The notes below the pieces were generated by a model. That model made no database searches. It saw only the letters and a list, made by a program, of their open reading frames with translations, and was not told the origin of the DNA. The position numbers and the translations under genes are program-made. 64,000 nt of DNA from Trichopria drosophilae (taxonomy: Eukaryota; Arthropoda; Insecta; Hymenoptera; Diapriidae), in contig CM059586.1 of assembly GCA_030407085.1 (NCBI GenBank), positions 16,882,001-16,946,000 on the forward strand. Reading direction: 5' to 3'. Positions 1 through 10,454 of the stretch are shown one piece after another; position 1 is the stretch's first letter, and each line of letters begins with the position of its first letter.

Positions 1-154
1 GTACAAAATGGAAATGAGCTTCACAAATCTGTTGTAATTTTCATTCAAAATATGGTAATATGTCCATGTTTTACGTTGTAAATGTTCTAAATGAGGTTAG
101 GAACAAAATCGAGCATATCCCGATCAGAAATCTTTCCAGGGTGCCTGAAAACTG

Positions 155-345
155 AGATAGGACCTGATCAGGCAGCAATCAGGCGCGCCTGATATACTGG
201 GCCTTATCAATTCCGTATCAGGCCCTGACCAGGCAGTCCTCAGGCATGCCGGATAAAGTGTGACTTAGCATTAACTGATTAGGACCTGATCAGGCAGCAG
301 TCGTTCGCGCCTGATAAAGTAGGCCTTAACCCGCTTCGTCCTGAA
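155..345. repeat. Tandem repeat, about 3 units of 61 bp
   Basis: Three consecutive diverged units begin at about 163, 224 and 285, an exact 61-bp spacing. Each opens with CCTGATCAGGCAG, which contains the palindrome CCTGATCAGG, and continues through an AGGCGCGCCTGATA-like segment, also palindromic. The units are GC-richer than the flanking DNA. No coding content was seen. Confidence 0.85.
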
Positions 346-2188
346 ATGCCATAAATTTTGACTTCTTTTCATCAGGTGCTTTCTTACGGAAAAGAATCAC
401 TCAATCGTTTTGATATAACCATACCTATTCTATTTTTTCTCGAACTTTCTAAATCCGGTCTCAGATTGACGATCTCCGCCGCCAGTTTACTATGGCGGTT
501 TAAACATAAAAAAATTGTGAATTTTGAAATTTGTTCTACTAATCGTATTTTTGAACAGGAAACCGTGTTCGGATCAAGCTAAATCTCTGTATCTGGTGGA
601 GTAATTAGTTGTACTAAAAGATACGATGGTTATTAATTCACCATTCAAAATGGCGGCTTCAAAATGGCGGTCCTCAGTCAAAATTTTGTTGAAAAATTTC
701 TGATTACTATTTTCAGGGTTTCATAAGTTAATAAATACAAAAAAATCAATGACGAAAATCCCCAGAGTCACTAATTTTATATATCCCGTTTCGCCTTTTT
801 TGTCCGCCATTTTGAATTCCGGATAACTAGCTTAAAATTCACAACCAGCGACGTCCAGAGAGCTCTTTTCATGAGCATAATTCGATTAAATGTTTTTTTT
901 TTCGAACATTGGATCCACCATTTTTTATTTCAGAATCTGATATCGAAATCGTAACAGCTCTAAATACAGATTATGAGGAAAATTGTTGATTTTTAATCTG
1001 CCTAAGGTACATCTTTTATTCGATCGGAAAAATGGAGGTTATGGTATGGGCCTACTTAAAAAAAAATTACAATAAGAATCAAATCGATCGAATAATTTGT
1101 CTTTGAGTTAGAACTGCAGCAAATTTAAAAAATTTAGATTTAAAATAAAATTCGCGGTTTTAAAGCTTAAGTTACTCGTTTCATGGTTATGCTCGTTAGA
1201 TAACTCAAATCTATTTGACATATGTAATTGAAATTTCACTTTTTGTTATTATTAAAGGTACAGACTATCGAAATAAGCAAAAAAAAAATTTATAAAAATG
1301 TCATACTAGTGGTGCCGTTTAAAAGAAATAATAAAAACAGGGTTTCTGGATTTGTAGGAAGATGAATGCGCTGCAGCTTGAATTATTTACTTCCTTTGGC
1401 ACAAGTCCAGACGATTATAATAACAACGTTCGCTCGCTTTAATACCGTTGACTAAACTTGAGGAAATAAGGAATATGTTAAGATAGATAAGGAAAATATA
1501 CCATCTGTCGACGTGGCTGAATCGGGAGGAACGGCGGTACCGGTGTACCGGAGCTTAAAAGAAGCTTAAAGTCATTCCGCGAAAGCCCCGAGTTGTAAAC
1601 GCGAATTCCTGGGTCGCGAGATTGCTCGCTTCGCTTGCCTGCCGGCTGTGATACACGCATTCTTGAGAATAGCAACGGGGCCATTGCCGTAGGGTAGTCA
1701 TACCCCTCTGACACCGCCATTTTCCATCCGCCTGTCTTCAAACCTTCATCCGACCAGGAACTTTCATCTCACTCTATCGAGATTTTCTTTTCTCGGTAGA
1801 ATAAGCGGTACGGAGGAAGGCGCCAGGTCGAGGGTTGTTGCGATATTGCGTGGAAAACAGTTCCGAACAGAAATTCGACTATTTGCATTCCACCATGAAT
1901 ACAAAGAGTAATATTCACCGATGTCGAGATAGTTTGCCTTTTGGCCATTTTTTTTTTGTACTCTAGCCGTCGTCGTTCACACGTCTTATTTTCGGATTTT
2001 CAATATTGAGAACTGAGTGAGAATGGTTGTGTTTACATTGGTATGTGAAGATGATTTAGGAGAATCAAATTTGATGGAATCGTATAGAATACGAGATTTG
2101 AGTAAGGATGGTGATTATTGATAATTGAATTGATCAATCTATCCCAAAATCTACACTGACAAGTGATACTCACTGAGTACTATCAGAC
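346..2188. other. Stretch without a recognisable gene; dispersed-motif fragments and one GC-richer island
   Basis: There is no convincing gene. Fragments of the dispersed ATTCAAAATGGCGG motif lie at about 645-675, and their reverse complement (CCGCCATTTTGAATTCC) lies at about 808-825. A GC-richer island at about 1480-1860 has short open frames on both strands but no recognisable domain. It could be conserved non-coding DNA or a decayed repeat. Confidence 0.6.
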
Positions 2189-2190
2189 TA

Positions 2191-2822
2191 CCCTACTGAA
2201 AAAATCCAGGTGGGTTTTTCCACGTGGTCTCGACCTGGTAGTTTTGGCCCATTTGACCAGTTCGAAACTATGTTTGATTTTGCCACCAGGTCATGATCAT
2301 CCGGTCAAAATTATGTACCCTACTGAAAATTGTCGCATGACATATCATGTGATTTATCATGTGATAAATGTAAACAGCCACAAAAAACTGAAATAACAGA
2401 ACGAATTATTAAAGATATTTTATTTGCTTTTTATAATAATTATTAAATCTATAACTTGAAAATAACCGAGGATCGAACCCGGGTCTTAAGTTTACTACGC
2501 TGACGCCTTAACCAGGATACGCTCGCAAATATATTATTACGTGAACAAGAGTAAGTTATACTTAAGTATAGAAGGCATATTAATAAATGCAGCTTTAGTT
2601 CAAACAAATACTTAAGCAATTCTTTACAGACGTTCATAGTTACTAATAAAATAGTAAACGCAAACATTTTATGCACTTATTTTTGTCAGAAAAATGATTT
2701 CTGTAGGATAGAAACGCGAGAATCCCACATGGTCTCGTCCCGGTCAAATGCTCCAAAACTACCTGGCCTAGACCACGTGGTCAGACCACGTGGAAAAACA
2801 CACCTGGATTTTTTCAGTAGAG
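2191..2822. mobile_element. Non-autonomous DNA transposon with long TIRs, TA target duplication
   Basis: The left end CCCTACTGAAAAAATCCAGG is answered at the right end by its near-perfect reverse complement (CTCTACTGAAAAAATCCAGG read inward). Homology of the arms continues through GTTTTTCCACGTGGTCT, giving arms of about 80-90 bp (2191-2268 and 2735-2822). A TA dinucleotide flanks both ends (2189-2190 and 2823-2824), as in Tc1/mariner-type insertions. The interior contains a tRNA-like segment and a second terminal-like CCCTACTGAAAA at about 2319. There is no transposase frame, so this is a MITE or deletion derivative. Confidence 0.85.
2396..2535 (-). repeat. tRNA-derived (SINE-like) segment
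   Basis: On the minus strand a GGTTCGATCC box (B-box consensus) is preceded by GGTTAAGGCGTCAGC (A-box / D-arm-like) at tRNA-like spacing. A similar segment with GACGCCTTAA and GATCGAAC on the plus strand occurs at 27440-27605, including an AT-rich flank resembling TTATTAAAG. Two diverged dispersed copies fit a SINE better than a functional tRNA gene, and the acceptor stem is not convincing. Confidence 0.6.
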
Positions 2823-2824
2823 TA

Positions 2825-5493
2825 AAGGCCTTTGCAAATTGTTGTTCCAAATTTCCAAAAAGGGTGACTTTGCTCCTTAAGAACCTTTGTCGATATAAAA
2901 AAATATGTGTCGCTTATTTTTCATAGTATTATCAATTTGTCATAGTTCAAATGCATTCAGTGAGTATGGCTTTTGTGAGAGATATTGTATAGGAAATTAT
3001 CTTGAAAAGATAGGAAAAATTCTCAAGGACGTAAGGTATTAATGCAGTAGGTGTGATATTTACAAAAAATTATATTGATAAATATAATAAACAAATTTAT
3101 GTTCATGGAGACCAAACAATATCACATAAGTGTAATATAGAATATTCCTGTGCAAGTTATTGTCTTGAAATAATTTTTTGAACGTTGTTAATACCACAAA
3201 TATAAATGCAAATATTTTGATAATAAAGACGTATAGAGCAAGAAATACTCTTTAAAATAAAAAAATAACCAGGGATAATCTTTAAAAAAATAAGACCACT
3301 GAAAAAAATATGCATTTATATGTATTTCAGGGCTTTTTTCTTTTCATGGTTAATTTCGACTCCATATTTAATAGATCAACTCGCCGTAACTCAAATTTAT
3401 CATGATACTGTTAGAAACATGTAGAATAGAGAAATTGTTTCTAAATTTTAAAAACTGCCGATTGTCGAAAAATTGCGTTAAAAATTTTTCTTTTATAAAT
3501 TCATCAAAATAAATATTTTTATTAAAAAGCTTATTTAAAAAACTAGAAGAAACATGTAGTACATAATTATATTGTCTCATTACATTTGTGTTTAAATAAA
3601 TTAACTGAACTGAAGGATCGACAAACGAATTATACTAAAAGTCGTTATTAACATTCTAAGAATTCTATAAATATTGTATACTGTATTAAATCAATGTATG
3701 AGGTTATGTAGTTTTAGCATTATTATCGGCTGATGTTATGTGGGCATATTTACGTTCAAATTTCGGTCGTTTGGTACACAAATATATACACGGACGGTCA
3801 AATCCACAGATTGGCATACATGTTATATTCCTTTGCTATTTGTATGCCATCGAATTCCGTACCATGATTGGTTGATATACTATTAATCGTAATTTTTAAA
3901 TGTGCAATTCACGTTCTATCATAGAACTACCTATTTAAATAGTTCGTACAACTATAATATGGTTGCCATAACTTTATTTTAAGATTGTCATTACTATATA
4001 CCTATAGGACAGATAATTATTTTATTTTAGAACAGCATCTGCTTTTCACCTATTTCTATAATAGAATTCTTAACTATTTCTCTACAGTTGCGGCAATTAG
4101 ACTATTTTTTTCCTTGTACGCTGACGATATTATGTATGAATCAAAGTTAATAAAAGCGTTCAATTATTTTAAAAAGTAATGACGTCAACGTAGTTATCTT
4201 CCAAACAACCATTATTTTTTTATTCTTGACTGCACTGGTCCATGAGTATTGGACATATCTACTATATGATGATTGGGGTTTCTGCATCTCTTTTAGCTCA
4301 TGGAGGCCATCTGATTTGTATTCAGTATCAGCTGCGAAGATCGCAGAAATGGCTGGATATCTGAAACAATAAGAAACTTGTGAACTCGACGACAATACGA
4401 TATTATCAATATTTTGCTATAAATTCAAATCCTCACATTTAAGTCGCTTATCATAATTGACGCTGAAATTGCAACAATGCCATACTTTAGGGGAGAATAC
4501 CGTAGGGGAATCTATGCATAAGGGTTAGAGACTGAAACGTATTTGTTAGAGTTAGAATGCGTTTCCTTCTTCATTATCCTGAGAACATTATTTTGTGTAA
4601 GAATATAAACTATGATTATTATGCAGTCGAGTCAAATGGTTAAGGAGTAGAACTTCTTTCTAATCTTTAAAGCTGTTTTTATATTTCTGATGCTTAAAAC
4701 AAATCATATTACTAAAAAATTAACATACAAACGTTTTAAATAGTCGGGATGTTTTAATGATAAAATTCTTAACAATTTCCATTTCTACCATTTTTGTTGG
4801 TGCAAAATTGAGGGAGATTATATGTAATGTATGTGCTTTTTGTACGTTTTGAGAAATTTTATACGTTTAGTAGAATGAAAAACGATAATTTTTTAGTTAC
4901 ACGCGTAGAGATTCGCTAATAAATTTTTATTAAATTACAAGGCAGATATTTTTTATTTGTCTGAAAATTAAATAAAATTCTTCTACTGAGGGTGTGGAAT
5001 TCTTCTGGAGCGGTTATCGAATTTTTCTGGATGTGTCCACGTCCCCTGTTCTGAAATACGGTCCAGGATTCTTCAGGAACAACATTTTTCCGTTCAGCAA
5101 TCAAAATATATTTTACGTAAATAACAGTTCAAAATGATGTGGTTCATAAAATAAATGAAGCAAATAACGACAACGTTAACAAAGACAATCGCAGATGAAG
5201 TCAAGGATGCTATTGATATTTCGCTCATAAAAACTACGATGGATGACCAGATATCTTTACATCCGCCATTTTGGATACGCCATTTTCAATTTCTAATAAT
5301 TGGCATCAGATTCGTATTGAGCAGTCCCAAAAAAAGTATTGCATTCGCTCGAAATTTAGAGACAATTTTATTTTTGTCCACGATATTAAACACGCCATTT
5401 TGCATTTCTAATAATTGTCAGAATCGTTCTCAACAACGCTCAAAAGTACTAAATATGTTGACATAATTGTTTTTTCTTGAAAAAATAGCTCCT
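2825..5493. other. AT-rich stretch without a recognisable gene
   Basis: This is mostly AT-rich unique-looking DNA. The minus-strand frame at 4147-4395 has a more protein-like composition than its surroundings (see findings). A slightly GC-richer patch at about 4980-5110 was not recognised. Confidence 0.6.
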
Positions 5494-5497
5494 TTAA

Positions 5498-6415
5498 TCA
5501 CTTTACTGGTAATGTATCATATGTGTACGAAAAAAAGTGCCACGACTGGTAATGTATCATATATGTACATTTTTAAATAACTTCCACAATTTTTAATGAA
5601 TTTGCACGAAATTTGGTATGCTATAGTGTCTTAGGTCACTGAATACGAATCTGAGATCAGATGTTCAAAATTCAAAATGGGGGATCCAAGATGGCAGACG
5701 AATTTTTAAAAATTAATCGTATTTGCTTGAAACTCGTTAGTTGGGGGTTTTTGGGGTCGCTGATTACGAATCTGATCTCAGATTTTCAAAATTCAAAATG
5801 ATATATCCGAGATGGCAAATAGAATGTGCAAAATGAATTTTGACCTTACCTTGGCGGACTCAATTTTGAATATTTCATAAAAGGAACAAATTATGTGGTT
5901 GACCTCCACCGTCAGCTGATTAATTATGACGACCCCAGAGTGCACCAAGAGGAGGTAGTGGGAGGATTTTGCACTCCATTTTTTGTATTTTTTTTTTATT
6001 TTTGTTGTTTTCTTTTTTGTATTTTTGATCCGCTATTTTGAATCTATAAACCAATGGACACTTTAAATTCATTTGACATCATGTTCAGATAAAGACATTT
6101 CTTGTGAAAACAGATGTTTCAAGATTGGATCCACCATTTTGAATTTTTAAATTCTGAGATCATATTCGTATTCAGCGACCCCGGAAACCTCATATTTAAC
6201 ATTCTCATCGAAATTTGATAAAGAAAAATGTATACTTTAAAAAGAAAATTTATGCACCTCGTGGGGGTGAAGAGGAGGGGGAGGCGATTTTTTTACGTTA
6301 AATGATATGTTTTATAAAAAAATGGAACCCATATTTCATAGTTTCTCGATATCTTAAAAACTAGCTCGTACCAGTCTTGGTACTTTTTATTTGAAAACGG
6401 CTACCAGTGAAGTGG
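5498..6415. mobile_element. TTAA-flanked piggyBac-like non-autonomous element
   Basis: TTAA occurs at both edges (5494-5497 and 6416-6419). The inward-reading ends are TCACTTTACTGGTA and CCACTTCACTGGTA, a 14-bp imperfect TIR. TTAA target duplication is the hallmark of piggyBac-type transposition. Just inside the left end ACTGGTAATGTATCATAT is present twice in tandem. The interior carries the dispersed motif around 5670-5700 (GGGGGATCCAAGATGGCAG), again near 5800, and inverted near 6125-6180. No transposase frame remains. The 34179-36170 element shares the left-end sequence, so they are one family. Confidence 0.85.
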
Positions 6416-6419
6416 TTAA

Positions 6420-7231
6420 AAGGTTAATGTCCTAAACTTTTTTACCTTTGGTGCCAAAATCGTGGTACGAAAAATGAACACTTTTAGCGGTCCTTTTCAA
6501 GTGACTCTTTTCGGGCAATTTCCCGTACGACATCGACAGCTGATAAGTGTTGTAATTTCGAAAATGGAAGGTCCTCGGAACGATCGTAACGCTATTTGTT
6601 GTCGAGTTATGGCTACGCTGGGCGTTTCCTCGATACATATTGGTCGGGTAACGCGTGCTTATGAGTTCTCTTTTTCTCCCGTGCGCGTCATCCGTTATTA
6701 TCCGTTGACACTGCAGCAGACCCGTGATAAATGACTGGATTTACGATCGGCGGCGACTGGACCAACTCGGGTATACGGGCGACGTGCCGGGTATAAAATG
6801 GCACCGGGAGACCTACCCGGTCCAATACGTAAACCGCGGAAACTCCGGACGAGGTCATTCGTTCGGCTGCCGGACCGCAAATTGAGCAGTTTGTTTCGGC
6901 CAAGCGAGATAGGATACGAATGAGTTCTCGCCTACTTACTCCCTTATTCACAGCCACTTGGATTGAACGGTACCATAAAAGGTGTCGCGAAACCGGAGTG
7001 CCGGGATCGACGTTTAACTTCCGGTTGCCGCAGTCTCAGTCCTTATGGGAATTCAACTTGGATGGGAATTGGGACTTTGATTTTTCGAACGTTACTGGAA
7101 AACGATAGTGGTGCGGCTCATTTATATTTCCTCATCGGAATTGCGGTAGTGCTGAGAAAGAAGTTTTCATCTAAAATATTAGGAGCGCATGAATAGAAAA
7201 GGTATTAATGTATTGGTTACGGGGTTAACAC
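6420..7231. other. GC-richer unique-looking island, no gene recognised
   Basis: The base composition rises clearly between about 6460 and 7130. Overlapping short frames exist on both strands (for example 6462-6734 plus and 6688-6957 minus), but none shows a domain, repeat structure or clear splice pattern. It may be a conserved non-coding or promoter region, or a diverged exon. Confidence 0.45.
6785..6870 (+). promoter_or_regulatory. Possible TATA-containing core promoter
   Basis: TATAAAA lies at 6792-6798 inside GC-rich sequence, which is not the expected background for a chance TATA box. A TCATTC initiator-like word occurs about 60 bp downstream, farther than the usual 25-35 bp. No downstream coding exon could be confirmed. 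This is a weak suggestion only. Confidence 0.15.
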
Positions 7232-7335
7232 TTACCGATTTGTTGTGGTATCTTCGTTGAGGCTGAGGAACTGAACCGAATGGCGACGCGACGAGCCCCT
7301 TGTGCCTCCCACCACAATGCCGCGTTTCCCCTTCC
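7232..7335. repeat. GC-rich module also present at 17262-17365
   Basis: The order TTGAGG...GAAC(T)NAACCG...GCGACGCGACGAGC...CTTGTGCC(T/C)CCCAC is shared with 17262-17365 over about 70-100 bp. The copies are diverged but collinear, in the same orientation. No inverted ends or target duplication were seen. It could be part of an unrecognised transposon or a duplicated regulatory module. Confidence 0.5.
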
Positions 7336-7664
7336 TTTTATGTTATATGAACGGTGTGACAGGAGAAACGAGCGAGAGGGGATAAGTGTAATCATCAGGT
7401 GGAGGAGGACACAAGGTGCTTCGGGCGACATCGTGTTGGGTAGTTCATCCCTTTCAAACTGGTTGTAATGCAGTGACAGAAGCGTTTATAAGTCAGCGTG
7501 AGAAATCTCAACTTCCAGGTTTTTATGAATAAACATAAAATGTCAATTGATATGTTGGAACTTATAATCTAAGAGATTGATAGGTTAGCTACGACAAAAC
7601 CATGATTGGTCATCGATGCGTAAATACCCATTGCACCTGATTGGGAACCACGCTTCCATAGAGA

Positions 7665-7682
7665 CATCATCATCATCATCAT
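7665..7682. repeat. (CAT)n microsatellite
   Basis: About six CAT repeats are seen directly. Confidence 0.9.
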
Positions 7683-7757
7683 TATTGGTTTCAGTTATTC
7701 TTAAGCTTACTTTATGTTTACTTATGTTCGGCATCAGCTAGCTAGTGATTGATTATC

Positions 7758-7832
7758 CCAAACAGCACAAGCCGTCCCGGGATGTCCTGGGGAACTCCTG
7801 AGGACGTCCTGGGATGGTCTTGTGCTGTTTGG
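7758..7832. repeat. Short fold-back element (75 bp)
   Basis: CCAAACAGCACAAG at the left is matched by CTTGTGCTGTTTGG at the right. The pairing extends through GTCCCGGGATGTC / GACGTCCTGGGATGG, leaving a short loop. Related words (GATGTCTTGGGACCATC) recur just downstream at about 7845-7862, so this is probably a piece of a larger degenerate repeat. Confidence 0.75.
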
Positions 7833-9074
7833 ATCATGTTTAACGATGTCTTGGGACCATCAATATTTCGGTGGAAATTGTTCTCAGTATACCGAAGTAT
7901 TTGATGTAAACGCTTGAGCAAAACCCAATGTAATTTAATCAGAGATTTCGAAATCATGTTCAATCATGTCCCATTATTAAAAATATCTTGACAAAGAGAA
8001 GGGTATTCAGTGGAAGCAACCAGCGACTTTGCCGAACATTGCAGGATTTTACGAGACAGGAATCCGACGCGATCCCTATTTTATCGCGTCTGACAATGAA
8101 AGTATCGATTTATTTTGGGTTGCTGCGTTGGACGTGTGGTGCATAAAATAAAAGATATAGTGTCCTAAAAGGGGAAACATATGGTGATAAGAGATAAGAG
8201 CGAGCGAGGAGACGACATCCCGTTGCGGATCGACACGCAGGCTCACCGCGGGATATAGACGTTCGCGGTTGACATAATTTAGCGTGTTTCCTCCTAGTCG
8301 GGATAAACGTCACGCTATTTCTGAGGGATCCCCCGCGACAGGCCTCCTGTCAAGGTTAGCTCGCGTTGTCTGCGACGTGCCAAGAATTTCATGTCAAAGA
8401 CAAACCCCTAACAATGTCCCGTTCACGAGATAGAGATTCATATGCATGAGTTTACGTATACGTATTTCCCAGTTAGAAATGCCTGGCTATTCGTCTTCTT
8501 TAACCCACTTTACTCGTCCCACGAAAAATACGAAACGAAAATGCAACCAGTCCTAGGAGAAAAGAGACTAAATTGCAGCGATTACGTCATTTCTTAACTT
8601 CCAGAATGACGTAAATTTACGTACTGGCAATTTAGAAATGATCAGTGATTAAAATGGATGGAATTTTACTGAGTTCTTAGGTATATTGCTTTCAAACATA
8701 TTGTTAGAAAACTCCACAATGAGAAGAGTTTAGTTGCACCAAAAAGATGTGTAAGCTAAAAAGAGTCGAGACCTGAAATGTTGATGCAGCTATGATCATG
8801 TTTTGATGAGGTTACATTAGCATAATACAGAATATTTACAGATTGGATAAGGTATGATGAGCAACCTTTTATGTTTCGAGTCCCGTCGTCGATTCCGTAG
8901 TCAATATGAAGTTTTTCAAAAAATATGAAACATATTTTTTTGCATCAATATATTTTCGATTGAAATTTTCAACTGGATGAAGTTAACACTCGGTTTCCAG
9001 TTAAATTCAAACTGAACATCATAACATTTTAACGACGATCCGAAAAGAGGTGCAAAGTCATTTTATTGTAATAT
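7833..9074. other. Stretch without a recognisable gene
   Basis: A modest GC-richer patch lies at about 8040-8420, followed by ordinary AT-rich sequence. Nothing further could be supported. Confidence 0.6.
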
Positions 9075-9476
9075 TTACAGTGCCAGACAATATAAATTGC
9101 ATATTTGGGTAGGACTATTTGTAATAACAGCTACAATATCTCTTGTACTCCTGGATGAATTGTATAGTATTGTAGTAAAATTTGTAGTGCACCAAGTTTT
9201 TAAATCGGTGCAACTCAAATAATCCCGTGCAGTTTAAGAATTTTCAATGTAGTGGTCCATAATTGTTCATGTGCCATTTCCTGAAACGTATGCTATGCTC
9301 TGGACGACGAATTTTTCTGGTGCCACTACCACAAATTTTACGTCTCACTTCAGAAAAATTTAACATGACAATGCAAACTTTACTTTGCCAACATTATGCA
9401 CTTCATTTATCGGACAGCATGGTAATTTTCAGGAGCTTTTCGTACAAATTTTAATGGAAATTTTTCTCGGTGTAGG
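9075..9476 (+). mobile_element. Fragment of the TIR element family seen complete at 47238-48290
   Basis: The segment shares collinear blocks with the 47-48 kb element. Examples are TGCAACTCAAATAATCCC near 9215 (compare TGCAAGTCAAATAATCCC near 47450) and the distal block with CAACATTATGCACTTCATTTATCGGACAGC and GGTAATTTTCAGGA, which ends in TTTTTCTCGGTGTA. The internal section (about 47500-48000 in the other copy) is missing, so this is an internally deleted or shorter relative. The left terminus could not be located precisely. Confidence 0.7.
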
Positions 9477-9480
9477 TCAA

Positions 9481-9559
9481 AGGTTAAAAAGACCCCATAA
9501 CGGTATTTTTTATGCCTGACCTTTCGACCAACCATGTAGTCATTTTCAGAGGCTACAAA
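9481..9559 (-). repeat. Inverted terminal repeat of the Penelope-like element, left arm
   Basis: This is about 79 bp, the reverse complement of 10376-10454 with few mismatches. Both contain GGTTGGTCGAAA followed by a GTCAGGCAT-like word when read outward. Inverted long terminal repeats are a known arrangement for Penelope-like elements. Confidence 0.85.
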
Positions 9560-9689
9560 CTGATTATAACAAAAAGCTCGTTACAATGATTTATCCTGAC
9601 CTGTAAACATTCAAAACATTATACTACGCGATGTACACAAAATTATTACACACAAGCACGTCAATTGTTACCATTCGTAACTTCGTCAT

Positions 9690-10315
9690 AATCGAATTAA
9701 TAACGTTCCATTCAAATTCATGAAGTAAGAACTACAATGTTCCGAAACTACAGATTTCTTCGGTGCTGTACTATCGAGATTGTGTTCATGCTCAGATATT
9801 CTAGTTTTTAATGTTAGTGTAGTTTCACCGTCACATATGTACACAGAGAGAAAAGAAATAGTTAACGGAACCTTTTTGTAATAGTAAAACGCGTAAATAA
9901 GAAAAGTTGTTGCATTACCTATTTCCATGGTAAATGGTACAATAAAATTGTTCCATTTACTATTTTCCGATGGTTAAATGGTTCGTACATAACCTCAAAT
10001 ATCGACTCTAACCTTACATATAGTTAATTCTACTACTTAAGAGGTTAAATTTAATTTTACTATTTTTTCGTGGTTCCATTAACAATTTGTTTCTCTCTGT
10101 GTAGATTTACAATTTTTACAATTAAGCCTATAAACAACATTATTATTTTCCAAGGTTGGTGTTACATCTTTTCCTTTACGAATAATGTTATCAAGTTTTC
10201 TATTATTAAGCTTAGGAATAATGGTAATGTCCAATTTTCTGAAATTAGATTGAAATTTCGCAAAAAAACTGTGAATGTACGGTATTTGTATTATCCGCTT
10301 AGAAATTCTAACCAT
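9690..10315 (-). pseudogene. Penelope-like element: end of RT and GIY-YIG domain, split by a MITE
   Basis: Reading the minus strand, 10315 down to 10102 encodes a segment with IPYIHSF, FRKLDI, KLNNRKL and VVYRLNCKNC. This matches the linker between reverse transcriptase and the GIY-YIG endonuclease of Penelope-like elements. After the MITE insertion, 9839 down to about 9700 continues with a YIxxGET-like block and LKTRISEHEHNLD, the R...EH portion of GIY-YIG. The two halves are in different frames, so at least one indel exists besides the insertion. The catalytic RT core is absent, so this is a dead 5'-truncated copy. The family is confident because the order of motifs and the flanking inverted repeats agree. 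Confidence 0.8.
9842..10101. mobile_element. 260-bp TA-flanked MITE inserted in the Penelope-like fossil
   Basis: The ends CACAGAGAGAAA and TTTCTCTCTGTG are exact inverted complements. The TIR continues imperfectly through a GTTAAxGGAACC-like block, giving about 30 bp. TA flanks both ends (9840-9841 and 10102-10103). The insertion point lies between the conserved cysteine block and the YIG block of the GIY-YIG domain, so the split coding sequence independently supports the boundaries. There is no coding capacity. Confidence 0.92.
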
Positions 10316-10375
10316 TTTTTTATATGGTTAAATTATAAAATCAATTATATGTGATATCATAATAATAAATATAAA

Positions 10376-10454
10376 TTTGTAGCCTCTGGAAATGACCACA
10401 TGGTTGGTCGAAACGTCAGGCATGCAAAATAACGTTATGGTGTTTTTTTAACCT
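10376..10454 (+). repeat. Inverted terminal repeat of the Penelope-like element, right arm, hammerhead-like
   Basis: This is the partner of 9481-9559. It includes TGACCACATGGTTGGTCGAA: GACCA and TGGTC can pair as a stem, followed directly by GAAAC, and outer GCCT/AGGC can close the fold. That resembles stem II plus the GAAA core of hammerhead ribozymes, known from Penelope-like terminal repeats. The expected CTGATGA core is only approximate here (CTGGAAATGA), so catalytic ability is doubtful. Confidence 0.7.

Noticed and set aside
2465..2530. A possible functional tRNA gene on the minus strand
   Set aside because: The acceptor stem is not convincing and a related diverged segment occurs at 27.5 kb, which fits a SINE better.
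4111..4176. LYADDIMYESK in a plus-strand frame, like the YADD box of reverse transcriptases
   Set aside because: No other RT block is found upstream or downstream in any frame, and the rest of the frame has chance composition. A four-residue box alone is not enough.
8500..8525. TTAACCCACTTTACTCG, resembling a TTAA element end
   Set aside because: No opposite end could be found within about 2 kb, and the interior lacks the dispersed motif.
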